Part shown: piece by piece, positions 48,486 to 60,887 of the stretch
Layout of the letters: each line of letters starts with the position of its first letter
How positions within the stretch are numbered: the stretch's first letter is position 1
Assembly (NCBI GenBank): GCA_004352715.1
Contig: SCFE01000010.1
Coordinates: 253,926 to 317,925, forward strand
Length of the DNA: 64,000 bases
Direction of reading: 5' to 3'
From: Hofstenia miamia
Lineage: Eukaryota; Xenacoelomorpha; Acoela
Position numbers and translations under genes: made by a program
The notes under the pieces: generated by a model
Seen by the model: the letters and a program-made list of their open reading frames with translations, nothing else
What the model was told of the DNA's origin: nothing
Databases searched by the model: none

Positions 48486-50250
48486 ATGAAAGCTGTTCTG
48501 TTCAAGCCCCTTGGGCATTGTTACATAAAAAAGAAAATGCCAAATACAAGTGGTAAGAAACCAGTCACTCACACATCTCATCCTAACCCCCAGTCAAATT
48601 ATGAAACCCTCTCAAGAGAGGAACTCATCAAGAAAATCCATTCATTTGAAACCAATATAGAGGCACTAAAACAAAAAATCAAAGAAATAAAGATCAAAAA
48701 TGACAAGAGATTTGATATGATCCAGAAAGAGAACCAAAACTTGCATCAGGACATAGCACTATTTCAAGCTGATAAAATTCAAATTGTTGATGGGTACAAG
48801 AAACTTCAAACATCCAAAAAGCAAATGTACTCTGAACTAAAAGAAGTACAAACCCAAAATCAAAGCCTGTGCAAAGAAAATGTAGCACTTGAAAGAAAGA
48901 ATGAAATTCTACAACAGAGGGTAGAAACCTCAGATGACATTCTTCAGCAGAACAATAATCTTTTGCTACAAGTGAAAGAGACTAATCACCAGAACATTCA
49001 ATTAACCAAAAAACTAATTACTAAAATACTGTACTCCAAACTTAACTTTGAGAAGCAGAAATTCACCTTGATGCTATCCAGAATGTTAATCCTAACTTTG
49101 CAACTCTAAACACTCCAGCAAGTTCAAATAAACTTACACCTAGAATAACCACTCTGGGACATCAGGTTCAAAATCACCCATTCCAATAATCAAAACTATT
49201 CCTCAACAGTCATCTCCACTAACCATTTCAGAATTAAAAAATGTAGCACAACCTAGGGCAAACTCCCCTCTGTCACCAATATTAAATCTGCTACTTTATA
49301 ACATCAATAACAAACTAGAAATATAAAACAACAGGTTAATAAATTTAGAAAACCCTGTCACCAATAAAAAACTAATCAAATCTAAATTGCCACAAGTAGT
49401 TCCTGATGACAACCTTAAATTGCAAATGCCACCCAGGAAATTTTCTGGCAAAGATGACAGTGTTTCTCCAACATTTGAAGAATGGGTCTTCACTTATGAA
49501 CAGCACCTAACCATTCAAAAAGCATTCCAAGAGCACACTTTCACCCAATTTTCTAAATTTTTAACTGGCAAAGCCTTCAACTATTACCTCAACTTAGATA
49601 ACATCACTAAATCTGACTATTTATTGTTGATTCAAAATTTTTATGACCACTTTCATGCACCAACCATGTGCAATCAATACAAAATTCTCTTAAACAAACA
49701 ACTTACTCACAAGATTATGATATCAAAGAGTATATCCTGCAAATTGAATGCCTATACTGACTTAGTCAATCCTCTACTGAATATGCTTTGCATGATTTGT
49801 TTACTCACATCACCTATGGTATGCCTCTTCAAATCAGACACAGGTTTGAACAGAAATGTAGCCCTGACAATAAGATATCTGCTTTTATTAAAAAAAGCTG
49901 TTGAGGCTAAACTACAGGTAGACAATTACAAGAAAATATCTAACCAAATTAAATCAAATGAGTCACCACCATCAAAATATTACATTCCTAAACCCAGGAA
50001 AGCCATTACTTCTAATAACACACCAATACCATACACTAAAAGTGAACAAACAGCCATAGAAACATGTCCAAAGCCTATCAACCTTAATAAGATTCACTGT
50101 AACAGCTGCATTTAACACAGACATATCCATACTAACTGTAAATCATCAATTCACCTACTCATGACAAAGAATGTTATTACACTGATGACAGTAATGTTTA
50201 CAAATCTGATTCCAATGAGGATGAGGATTTAAACTACTAAGAGCACTAAC
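48486..50250 (+). pseudogene. gag: gag of element A (broken)
   Basis: The first ORF (48486-49109; an alternative ATG at 48537) is almost entirely coiled coil, rich in E, K, Q and N heptads, like the F1 Gag N-terminus. After a disrupted linker, 49387-50115 encodes the capsid domain (PTFEEWVFTYEQHL, matching F1 SFEEWFFLFELHM). A zinc knuckle follows at about 50095-50140 in CX2CX4HX4C spacing, with a stop codon inside. The shared coiled coil plus capsid plus knuckle plan ties A to F1. Confidence 0.8.
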
Positions 50251-50279
50251 TCCCACCTGAGCAGGAACAATTCTTATAA

Positions 50280-53200
50280 TGACAACCTACAAAAGAACAC
50301 TATACCTGTTACCATTAACAGCATAGTAACTCAGGCCACCATTGATACCAGTACCTCAGTGTTGATCATAGCTGATACCTGTGCACATCAAATTGGTATT
50401 CATCATAATACCATCACCTCACATAACCATAGACTAGTTAATGCCTCTGGCAATTACCTTGATACCAAAGTCAAAATCAACAACTTTGAGTTCATTATTT
50501 CAAACACCAAAGTCAACCACAACATTCTTGTTTTTCACAAAACTATGAATTGATTCTAGGAAAAGACTTCCTCAAAAAGTATCAATGCATCATTAATTTT
50601 ATGAATAAAACCATAACAATAGATTTGCATAATGAGGACATAACAACTCACATACAAACCATTGAATCAAAAACCATATTATTATGCCCTTTACAAACAG
50701 AAAGGATTGAACCATTTAGCTGGCACTTCAGCACTCTCACCAGTGAATAGCTGATAACAACTGATATAATCATAAACAACCAACAAGGCATGAACTCTAA
50801 AAAATCATATTAGCATCAATATTACAATGTCAAAACAATACCATTACTACAGCCATACTTAATAATACTAACAAGTTGATTATCATCACACCAGAGAACA
50901 TAAAGATTTATGCTTCACCTGTAATAATCATTGTGCAGAAGAAACTGAAGCCAATTCTGTTAATTACACCAGATTTAGATGAATCTGAAGCAGAATCCCT
51001 CACTAACTTATTAGAAAACCATAAAACCATCTTTAATTTTAATACCATTAGTGTAGGAAATGCCATTGGGGAAGAGCACAGCATAGAGAAGATAAACAAC
51101 ACACCAATTCAACAACCAGTATGACCTGTGCCAGAACACCTAAAACAGGAATATTCTAAAATCATTACAGACTTACTGAAAAATGATATTATCCAGCCAT
51201 TGAAAAGCCCATACATATTGCCAACTGTGTTCATCAAACAGAGTGACATATATAGATAATGCATAGACTTTCATAAACTCAATAATATATCCAAAAAAGA
51301 TGCTTATCCTCTTCTGTGAATTGATCAGATACTGTACATGTCATTTCAAAATTCATTCTTTACAATGCTTGACTTATGCAAAACCTATTGGCAAGTGCCA
51401 ATGCATAAATCCAACATAGAAAAAACTGCCTTTATTACCCCTCATGGTCTCTTTGAGTGGCTCTACATGGCATTCAGCATTTGAAATGCACCTGCCACAT
51501 TTCAACATTACATCACAAGGGTTCTGCAAAATGACAAACACCAACTAGATGAAGGCATCACAGCATACATTGATGATATTGCATCCAAAACAATACCAGA
51601 CCACATACAAAAACTTGATAATATCTTACATTTATTACAATCTTCCAGTTTATGAATTAATGCATAAAAATGTCACTTTCTAGAAAAATCAGTTGAATTC
51701 CTCAGCAGAAAAATTGAAGAAGGAAAAATAAGCCTTAAAGAAGACGCATGTGATACAATCAAAAAAATTATGCCACCTAATAACAAAAAAGATGTACAAT
51801 GAATATTTGGTTTTTTCAATTATTACCTAATATTCATACCAAATATTGCTGAAAAAACCATCCACATATCTAATTTACTAAAAGTGAAAACTCCATTTCA
51901 ATGGTCCTTGGACCACCAACAAGAATTAGACAATTTAATATCAGAATTGAAAGGTTTACCTAGTCTGAATAACCCAGATTTTTATAGGAATTCATCCTCA
52001 ACTGTGATGCCAGTTTAGTAGCCTTTGGTGCAGCACTAAGCCAAATAATCAATGGAATAGATACACCTATCCAATTCTTTAGCTGCAAACTCTGCCCAGC
52101 TGAATTGAACTATGAATCAATGAATGCTGAGATGCTCACCCTCATTGAAAGCCTGAAAAAATTCAAACATTTCCTGCTAGGTCAGTCACACTTCACTGTC
52201 TGCACTGACAACTCCAACATAAGTTGGCTGAAAAAATTCTCCAGTGATTGATCCAACATAATTACTTGCTGGATCAAATATCTGACCAACTTTAATTTCA
52301 CAATAGTGCACTACAAAGAAAGACAACACACAAATGCTGATCTGCTGACTGCATTACCACAATACCACCATGATGTAAGCAAGCCAAATCAATAAAAAGT
52401 GCCATTTCCTTTTATCTCCCAATCAGCATACCAAAACTTGCCCAACATTAACACAAATAGGCAAGGCCATCCAATACTACCATTCCATCTAAAAGAGAAG
52501 ATTAACAATCAACATCCCAGATAACAATTTTGGTTGTTTTTATGTTGTTTATGGTTGTTTCATACTTTTGGTTGTTGCAGCAACCATTAACATCGTAATA
52601 ACAAGCATTAATGCTAATTTGAGCAACTAAAAATGTGATAATTTAAGATTCAAGCAGATGATTGCAAATAGAACTCACTTCATCATTTTGATTACTAGAT
52701 CATTTTTACATAAAGAACGGAATTGCAAAAAGCTTTTTTGAAATATTAAATCTGTGAAAAATTATAATATACTTAGTAAGCAAATTTTCAAAATAATTTA
52801 TTCATGAATATTTGGACACCTTCAAATTATCTGTCAGATAAAAAAGTTAAATTTGAGCAGAAGAGATTCTTTACAATTTAAAAAAGTATTATTTCAAAAT
52901 TATACTTAACTTTAAAAGTTTAAATTTTTGTTAAATTTGGCAGATTTTTCTGCTTATTGTTATCATTTAAAATCCAGACATTCATTCAAAATTTCAGCAA
53001 ATCTTTTATTTAAAGTATTTATTGTATTACTGTTCTGCCCTTTGTTGGGCTTGTGTTAGGATAAACAGCAATGTTTGAACTGATTATCAAGATAAATTTG
53101 ATGTATTGCATATAAAATTAATGCTAGAACAATCATGGGCAACATAAAATAACGTTGCTACAACCTAAAAATAGTGCTTTTTTATTCAGAAAAAACAATC

Positions 53201-54262
53201 AAAAAGCAACTTAATGTGACGTTGTTGGAACAATGTTGTTTAGACCAGTCAAAAGGGTACCATTTCAATGTTAAAACAACCATAAAAAAACAACTAAAAA
53301 ACAACATTGTTTAGACCAAAATTTGTTATCTGGGATATCATTAATCATCAACACAATGACATCCATTTTAAAGAGAAAATTAATAAAATAAAAAATCTGA
53401 AAACACAATTAACCAATTTAATCAATAAATATTACAATAACTATAAATTCTGCTTTAACAGTGAACAGTCTTCTCTTTGTCACAGATAAACATCACAATT
53501 GAATCATATTACTGGAATACAAGAACAAGACATTGCTTGCAAATTCCATGAAAAAGGAAACAATGGTATCATTCAAACCGAATGAAATTTGAAAACCCTG
53601 ATCATCTGCATAGGGGTATGATCCATCATTACCAATGTCATTGATAAATGTACCACTTGTATTCTAACCAACACCACACACTTTCCAAAACAGAAGCTAG
53701 CCTTCAAAAAATAACATCAACTGGTCCTAATGATATAGTGCATGTAGATATTGAACAACTGTCAAAAGATGACAAAGGTTTTCAATACATTCTTGTACTA
53801 GTTGACAACTTCACCAAATATGCTCACATAGTTCCCATCATCTACCAAACAGCACATACTGTCACCAAAGCAATACTACATACATGGATCCTTTGTTTCA
53901 GTCCTATGACTACATTATTATCTGATAGGGAACACAATTCAAAGGCTTGCTCACACAAGAACTACTACAACAGCTCAACATCTTACATGAGCACACCACC
54001 CCATACCATCAGCAAAGCAAGAGCATAGTAGAATGACTAAATAAAACTTTATTAAACTAATTTGCATTGCTACTTCCAGAGTTAGAAGCAAATATTGGAG
54101 ATACATACTTCCCAATATTGAATACTTTTACAATACTAGTGTCAACTCCAATACTGGTCTTACACCCTTCAAGGCAACATATGTTCCTGAAGCTAATACA
54201 CCACTAGCAATAATGTACAAAGAGTACAAGCCACTACCTAAAAATGATTACATCAAAGACCA
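50280..54262 (+). pseudogene. pol: pol of element A (broken, split by a MITE)
   Basis: The protease region (about 50330-50620) has IDTS where F1 has IDTG. RT runs from about 51120 with SPYILPTVFIKQ, LCKTYWQVPMHKS and an intact YIDD near 51575. RNase H keeps CDASLVAFGAALSQ and TDNSNISWLKKF. A MITE (52516-53334) interrupts the spacer before IN. IN keeps HVDIEQLSKDDKGFQY and a remnant of the second Asp motif (LLSDRE). Stops and frameshifts throughout. It ends at the junction with B near 54262. Confidence 0.8.
52516..53334. mobile_element. 819-bp non-autonomous DNA transposon (MITE-like)
   Basis: Left end CCCAGATAACAATTTTGGT; right end is the inverse of CCCAGATAACAAATTTTGGT. AT dinucleotides flank both ends (AT-CCCAG and CTGGG-AT), a possible 2-bp target duplication. 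Further inverted similarity (runs of TTGTTT) extends inward. No ORF. It interrupts pol A, whose similarity to F1 resumes directly after it. Confidence 0.8.
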
Positions 54263-55920
54263 CTAGTTGAAAGCATAAAGCAGTTCAGATATTTCCTAAT
54301 AGGAAATACCTTCTGAGGAAGAACTGACAATGGTGGCCTGGCTAAAAAAGTTCTCAGGTGACAAGCCCTCCATATTATTCAGCTGAATAGAATACCTAAA
54401 TGAATTTAAATTTAAAATTTTACACAGAAAAGGCAACCTTCACAAAACTGCTGACTTCCACACAGTGTTACCAGAATACCAGTTTGACATAGAGGTAACA
54501 GAAGGTGAGAAGAAACAATTTCAGTTCCTACCATGAAATGAATACAAACAGCTACTGCAAATTAATGCAGATAAAAAAGGCAAACAGATACTACTGATAC
54601 TGCTAAAAGAAGAAATAACAGAGAAGGAGATCATCAAAAAAACAACAAACAGACTCAGTCCTGGCAGAAATAACAGGAAAAATACATGACCAGAAAAGAC
54701 AACTCAGGAAAATAGCAAACAGTTACTTCCAGCAATACAAATGGAAAACAAATAAGAACAGGCTACTTTATGTAGAAGGGAAAATACTGAGAATCACAAT
54801 ACCCAAATACTTTAGAAGAGATGTAGTAAGGAAAATACATGAGAAAGGGCACACAGGAATAGTGCAAATGGAAATGACATTTAATACAAAATTCATTATG
54901 ATATCAGTAGAAGACACCATTAATAAATGCAAAACATGCTTGATCAACAACAAATGTCACTTACCAGACAAACAGCAGAGCTGGAAAAAAGTATTGCCAC
55001 AAGTCTGAACCAAATAGTCCACATTGATTTAGAAAAACTATCACAAGATGACAAGGGATACCAATACATACTAGTAATGGTCAACAATTTCACCAAGTAT
55101 GCCAAAATGATCCTGTTGGACACTACCACAGCAATAGCAGTAGTGGACAAAATTATAAAGAAGTGGATATTAAAATTCAGACAAATGGAGATAATAGTAA
55201 CTGATTGCAGTGTACATTTTGAAAGCAAGCTGTATCAAGAAATTATGAAGTTACTCAAAGTAATTAACAAGAGAACAACAGCATACCATCAACAAGCAAA
55301 CAGAGATTAAATAGAACAATGATAAAATTAATCAGAGTAATTACCTCTTGAGTGGGAGGAAGAGACTGGTGAGAAGCAATAGAAATAGTTGAATATTTCT
55401 ATAACACCTCTGTACATTCAACCACAGGAACAACACCTTACAAAGCTATGTACTGAAGAGAAGCCACCACACCAGTCTCTAAGCAATACCACACATACTC
55501 AGAAAAACCAGACAATGAGTACATAAATAAACTAAAAGATCAAATGACAAGTGTTCATGAAGCTATGTGGCACAACACAAAGCAATCTGCAATAAGACAA
55601 GAAAGAAATTTCAAAAAGAAAATCTATTGCAAAACCAAATAGAAAGGTAGATTGAGTCTTCACATACACCTTAATGAGAACTCAAGACATAAACCAGGTA
55701 TGAAAACTAAAAAGATAATGGGCAGGGCCATACACAATCACACAAGTATTACCAAACAACAATTATATATTAAACAACAGAAGAACCTTACACTTCCATA
55801 ATATGAACAAACTTGACAACAACATTTGCAAAGAGGAATTTGATGAAGAATTCAAAGTATACATAAACAAATCCAAATTTGAAAAGAGAATAATGCCCCC
55901 AAATGGCAGCAAAAAATAAA
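54263..55920 (+). pseudogene. pol: RNase H end and integrase of element B (5'-truncated, broken)
   Basis: Opens abruptly with VESIKQFRYFLIGN and TDNGGLAWLKKFSGD, matching F1 RNase H. The spacer follows, then an integrase zinc region (HEKGHTGI, CKTCLINN) and HIDLEKLSQDDKGYQY. Next come VTDCSVHFES (second Asp) and AYHQQAN, where a frameshift lies at the Glu motif. EYFYNTSVHSTTG follows. The C-terminal part is heavily stopped. Confidence 0.8.
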
Positions 55921-56057
55921 TCTAAATATGATCCCAAATATGGGAAACTCATCTACTAACTGAATTTAGGAACACAAATCTCAAAATGAACCTTCAGAGA
56001 AGCAATCACCACCCAAAAGCAAGAGAATCAGACAACAAACTACTCAATACAAGTTCC

Positions 56058-56400
56058 AACTAAAGTGCAGGTGGATGGAGACAACAATTGGAGAACCCTA
56101 GATGGCATGTAAGACTACCTCTCAAGACTAATCATCAAATAAAGGAAGTGAGGTCAGAGGAACATCTGGATGCCAACTAAAGGGCAGGCAGAGTGGAGAG
56201 GGACAAACTCCCAAGACCAATCATCAACTAAAGGATGTGATGTCAGAGAAAACTACAAAAGAGAGAGAAACCCACATGATCAGAGAATGGCAATCACAAA
56301 GGAGTATGCCACACACCCCAAAACTCAATGCCAACTAAAGGGCAAAGAGTACAAACTTCCCCACAACTGTCCTCCTTGACAACTAAAGGTCAGTGGTACT
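56058..56400 (+). repeat. Degenerate short repeats in the pol-ORF3 linker of element B
   Basis: CAACTAAAG recurs at about 56060, 56173, 56225, 56332 and 56380, often as CCAACTAAAGGGCA, with similar surrounding words (CAAGACNAATCATCAA, GATGTCAGAG). Irregular spacing suggests an old, eroded minisatellite. Confidence 0.5.
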
Positions 56401-56454
56401 AAGAATAGCTGCAGTCACCACAAGGATATTGAGGAAATAAGCAATGGATCAACA

Positions 56455-58236
56455 ATGGATATATCTGAACAACCTGTGGATAAATCACTCCCTACAACAA
56501 TTCCTTTTTTGCATAGACAAATCAGTGAATCAACCACATCCTACTTGAAACAGCCATCAAGATCTGAAGACTGTGAAAGTAGAATGATGAAAGTAGGAAA
56601 TGAAAAAATACTTCACCTGCCTGATTACAAGGGAACAGCCAATAGGGAGTCCAAGTATAATATTTCTGGCAAGCAGACAGGAATCTGTCTCAGTTAAATA
56701 GACATCCTAAGTGATGCCACCAAAAAATATATGTGGACAGCAACCTCCAACAGTAAGCTCAAAGCAACCAAACAGTAGCTTTGAATGACAACATGAAACT
56801 TGATAAGAAGAGAGGAAGCCAAAACTAAAGAGATCATTAAAAAGATCAAGAAAACTAAAGCTAATGAAATCATCAAACAAAAACATGGAAATGTATAGCT
56901 GATTACCCAAAGTGTACTTACAGGAAAATGATGAAAACATCAGAAATGATGATCAGATATGGGAAGAGATGCCCCATAGAAGTAATTGAGATAATCAGCA
57001 AATTACAAGAAGAGATGCTCAAAGAAAATAAGTTGCAACAGTCAACCAACATCATGCTCACACTGAACACCCAATGAGAAATAGATAACATCAACTTGGA
57101 AAAATGGGGCAGTCAAAGCCCAGTGAAATGTCATAGATAGACACTGATGACAAGCACCAACTGATAGAAATAACAATAAAGCCAGAATGCAAAGACAACA
57201 TAGTAAAGAGAATCTATGGAGAAGTCTATGTGAAAGAAACTAAATCTATGATTAAATTAGTATGCACAGAAGTGTTCACAAGAACAGAAATGAGACAAAC
57301 AAATGTTACAACCAAAAAACCAGATCACAGTCGACATAGATTGCATAGCATTCAAGATAACAATTCCACCAGAGGCAACACATGGACTCACCAACTCTTT
57401 CTGGGAAATCATCCGGAAAACCAAAAACAATTACCCAGCAACATTCAGACTGGCAACCACAGTTGACATGCAAGGAACATAAGAAAACATTGAAAAACAA
57501 ATGCTGACAACAATGCTATGGTGCACATCACCCCCAAAGATATTAATAGCAATTCTATTGCCAATTTAGAGACTCAAAAACAAAAAAGTAGTCAAAGTGC
57601 CTTGGCATGAAGAGAACACATTCATCAACATGAAAGAAAAGGCTCTCAAAAAGTAAACAATAAAAGATACAAAAAATCTAAGCAAATACTGGTTAAAAAT
57701 GATAAGAAAGGGTATTCATAGAAGGAGTAGTCACACCCTTCAGCTTATATGACGAAGGAGAACCCTTTCACAGTCAAATCAGAAAGGTCAAAGATGAAAT
57801 AGAAAAAAGACCCACAAAAACTGTAATACTATTGTCTGGAATCAATGATATTATCTAGGGCGAATTGTGGAACAAAACCTATAAATACTACGACGTCATG
57901 TGAAGACTAGAGGTAATCGCTATGATAAGGTTAGAAAAAAACAACCCAGATGACGTAACAACACAAGAGCTAAGAGACAACATAAGCACATTCTATGATG
58001 AATCATCAATCTCTAAATCGTTATGTTCTACATATGAAATAAAAGGACTGCAACTATACAAAAAACATTACAATGAATTCAACAAAAAACAACAAATTGC
58101 GCAGCATATGCACCATATCCAATTCTCTAAAAGATCCGCAATTCATTCACAAAGATAGTAACCACTGAAAAGGAAGTCGTAATGAAGCTCACTAAACAAG
58201 AGGAATACCCTTATTTAGCTATGCTGATGGGGGGAT
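56455..58236 (+). pseudogene. ORF3 of element B (C-terminal half, broken)
   Basis: Unknown protein, recognisable by homology to F1 ORF3. KYMWTATSNSK matches KYMWGATAETK. VDIDCIAFKITIPPEATHGL matches the F1 stretch at LDVECTTARVKISTKQIEEL. NNYPATFRLATT matches INYPVTIGTAS. ILLSGINDII matches ILFQAAGDLM. IKGLQLYKKHYNEF matches MKGFRLYERFHDTF. Here the block reads GIND, the GxND form typical of SGNH hydrolases. I could not find the N-terminal third of F1 ORF3 in B. Stops and frameshifts are frequent. The frame runs up to the polypurine tract, as in F1. Confidence 0.75.
58227..58236 (+). other. Polypurine tract of element B
   Basis: GATGGGGGGA immediately before TGTGGCATAATC. Confidence 0.65.
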
Positions 58237-58750
58237 GTGGCATAATCAGTAAGAAAAAAGCAAAAAATAAGAAACAAAGAGCAATAATAAACTGATTTAT
58301 TTATTGATTCCCTTTTTTGTAAATTAACCAATTATCCCTTTTTGATTAAGTGTAAAATCAATTTTAGTGCAGTATGACGAACCATTTATCAGCAAGGCAG
58401 GGTGATAAAGACGAAATTGTGATAGCTAATTATATCGTGCCTGAAAGTGACGTTGCCCAATAATATTGCTGCTTTCAATCTTTTTGAATGTTTTTGATAG
58501 ATTCCATTCCACCATTATTCTGTAAAAATTGTAATGCTCATCTCTAAGATCTCAAATTCATTAGTGAAGAAAATATTTATATTGAATTTTGGAAAAATGA
58601 TCTCACTTGTGAATTGATAATTTTGAAAATAACTTTTTACTACATGTAGCACTACTATTGACTAAGTCGCAATTCTTCACATAATTTTTAGCTAAACATT
58701 ATTTTCTTCATAAAATCTTGTGACATACCCTGAGTATCTTAAATACCACA
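58237..58750 (+). repeat. Probable 3' LTR of element B (end uncertain)
   Basis: Starts TGTGG right after the polypurine tract. The end is placed at ATACCACA (58743-58750), the inverse of TGTGG and the same end as the LTR of A. Other CCACA sites at 58931 and 58943 are possible. Confidence 0.45.
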
Positions 58751-59152
58751 GTGAAAAATTTCAAAAATAGCTTTGATCAATTGTTTTCAAAATCTTCCCA
58801 AAATTTAAAATATCAAATCTTCACCGTAAGCCTGCTTATGATATCCGAAATTCAATTAATTATCCATTATATACCAAGAAAGCATTCAATCATTCCCAGG
58901 ATTGTTGTGGGGTTACATTTTTTGACCCACAACTTACGCCACACAATAGGGATTCCTACAAATCCACATCACAAGTCCCAAACTTTACGACAGGAATATT
59001 TACCACGCAAATTCCCATTTTAAAAATTTTGACAAAACTGTCAAATACACACCCAGTCATATTAATTGCAACAGTTGTCATTTTTCACTAAACTCAAAAA
59101 AACTCCAAAAAACTTTTATTGCAACAACAATTAGAAACATAGAAATACAGTG
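58751..59152. other. AT-rich sequence between element B and the Tc1 remnant
   Basis: No gene seen. A 90-codon ORF (58751-59023) resembles nothing I know. The left end of the Tc1 element should lie here, but I could not find its inverted repeat. Confidence 0.5.
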
Positions 59153-60432
59153 TCAGTAGCCTGTGTGGCCGCCACATGAATTGCGTATTACTTCAACATG
59201 CCGCTTCATACTTGCCACCGTATGGACACAAGCAACAGCAATATCATTATCTGTTGTCCAGATTTGGTTGGCTCGATTGATGACGTCCTCACGCGTTGCA
59301 GTCCTTTGTAGCAACATCTTCCTTTTCAAAATGGATCATACGCTTTCCATCAAATTCATATCTGGGCTGTACGGTGGCCACTCCAGTACAGCGACATCAT
59401 GTTGTTCCAAGAGTTGTGTTACAACTTGCGCCGTATGGCATGGAGCATTATCGTGCTGATAAATCCAATTGTTGGTCGCATTAAAATGATGTGCAAATGG
59501 CAATAAATGTTGTTGAATGACGTTTCTGTACTTTTCGCCTGTCATAGTGCCTTCAATAGCCACCAAGGGTCCTGGCCCAGTCGCTGTTATACACCCCCAG
59601 AACATCACCTTCTTCGTGAATTGCCGAGGATGTCTAACATGAACATCATGTATACGAGAACCTGAACCTCTGCGAACATACTTAGAGCGCGGACCGGTTA
59701 TTTGCACAGCTGTTTCATCGGAGAACACTACAGAAGCCCATTGTGCGTCGCTCCATTGAAGGTGATCACGAGCCCATTGCTGCCGAGTACGCTTCTGAGC
59801 AGCAGTGAGAAGAGGTGATGCCACTGGACGGCGAGCTATTCTACCAGATCGGACAAGGTTGCGACGAATTGTGCTGCAGCTCCTCCAACTTCTGCTCGTA
59901 TTTCTGATGCTGTGGCTCGTGGATTGATGACAGACACTCTTGCAACCTGTCTTTGCGTTTGAACAAACAGCATTCGAGGGCGACCACAGTGGCCCCTACG
60001 ACGTGTTGATGTGACACGGTGACGTTGATATATTCAAGAAATAGTTGAGGGACACATATTCAACATTCTGCCAATATTTCGCACACCGCTTCCTCCATTA
60101 TAGTGATGAATGATTAGATTGNCACACAAGGTGCTGAGACTTGTATGTAGTGCAGCTCCCCCAACTTCTGCTCGTATTTCTGATGCTGTGGCTCGTGGAT
60201 TGATGACAGACACTTTTGCAACCTGTCTTTGCGTTTGAACCGAAAGCATTCGAGGACGACCACAGTGGCCCCTACGACGTGTTGATGTGACACCCGTAGC
60301 ACGGTGACGTTGAATTATTCGAGAAACAGTTGAGGGACACATATTCAACATTCTGCCAATATTTCGCACACCGTTTCCTCCATTATAGTGATGAATGATT
60401 AGATTGCGTAAGTTCTCTGGTGTGTCCGCCAT
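59153..60432 (-). pseudogene. Tc1-type transposase (DD34E, broken)
   Basis: Read on the minus strand from ATG 60432. An N-terminal helix-turn-helix region (NIGRMLNMCPSTVSRIIQRH, then GRPRMLSVQTQRQ) is followed by the catalytic domain at 59336-59824 with VVFSDET, IYQHDNAPCHTA and a Glu motif MNLMESV. After it, a TGA replaces the usual Trp, and the frame goes on to a GGHTGY C-terminus ending at 59153, a typical Tc1 tail. The N-terminal part is present twice, so the coding sequence is scrambled. Tc1/mariner elements cut and paste into TA sites. I did not find the terminal inverted repeats. Confidence 0.85.
59876..60406 (-). repeat. Duplicated transposase N-terminal segment with a single N between units
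   Basis: 59876-60121 and 60152-60406 are near-identical direct copies. The first lacks 9 bp (CCCGTAGCA) found in the second. The single undetermined base at 60122 sits at the boundary, so a failed merge of overlapping assembled sequences is possible. Confidence 0.85.
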
Positions 60433-60630
60433 GCAAATAATGCTAATCTAAAATGTAAATAATGAATTTATATCAGCTGTAGACAGATCCTATTGGTTAA
60501 ATATTAATTCATAAGCAAAGTAGCAAAGTAGTATACAATTAATATTGTAATGCGTGTGTGGAGTATGTGTGTGTATCTACTATATGCGTATTTACACACA
60601 TTTAGCAAGTGTTGCAATTAATATGATGGG

Positions 60631-60651
60631 TATATATATATATATATATAT
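60631..60651. repeat. (TA)n microsatellite
   Basis: About ten TA units directly upstream of the predicted splice acceptor CTTAG. Confidence 0.95.
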
Positions 60652-60656
60652 CTTAG

Positions 60657-60887
60657 ATTTTAGTGGCGAAAAAGTGGTTGCTAGGCACATAAAAATATGT
60701 TCTGGCGTAAATGAACTCACAAATAATTTTGAATATTGGGTTGGCACTGGATCTCCAAAAGCATCAATTACTGAACTAATCGATTATCTGCGGTTTAATT
60801 CAGAAATAATTGGATACAGACTGGAGTATCCACAATCACCAGACTGTGAATGCCATTGGTTGGAAAGCTCTCCAATGCTCACTATTT
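60657..60887 (+). CDS. Exon: C-terminal half of a probable SH2 domain (tyrosine kinase gene)
   Basis: A 231-nt open stretch between an acceptor (TATCTTAG, ending 60656) and a strong donor (GTAAGT, 60888). Both ends are phase 1. Features of the second half of an SH2 domain: the strand KVVARHIKI (V-x-H-x-I pattern), then EYWVGTGSPKASITELIDYL, resembling the F-x-x-I-x-x-LIDYY helix, then RLEYP. SH2 domains bind phosphotyrosine; the arginine-bearing first half would be on an upstream exon not seen here. Followed in phase by the kinase exon at 62378. GTG near the helix hints at the FES/FER group. Confidence 0.6.

Larger units (their letters stand above)
47912..58750 (+). mobile_element. Composite of two diverged F1 relatives (A and B) joined inside pol
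   Basis: A supplies LTR end, primer site, gag, PR, RT, RNase H and most of IN (to about 54262). B begins in RNase H and supplies IN, linker, ORF3, polypurine tract and LTR. RNase H end and IN therefore occur twice in a row. The two integrases differ clearly (HVDIEQLSKDDKGFQY versus HIDLEKLSQDDKGYQY), so they are separate lineages. Both are riddled with stops and much older than the F1 copies. Confidence 0.8.

Noticed and set aside
52516-53334. Solo LTR
   Set aside because: The ends are inverted CCCAG...CTGGG, not TG...CA, and there is no promoter-like content.
58751-59023. 90-codon ORF as the missing first half of the SH2 domain
   Set aside because: No FLVR-type motif and no splice sites in suitable phase.
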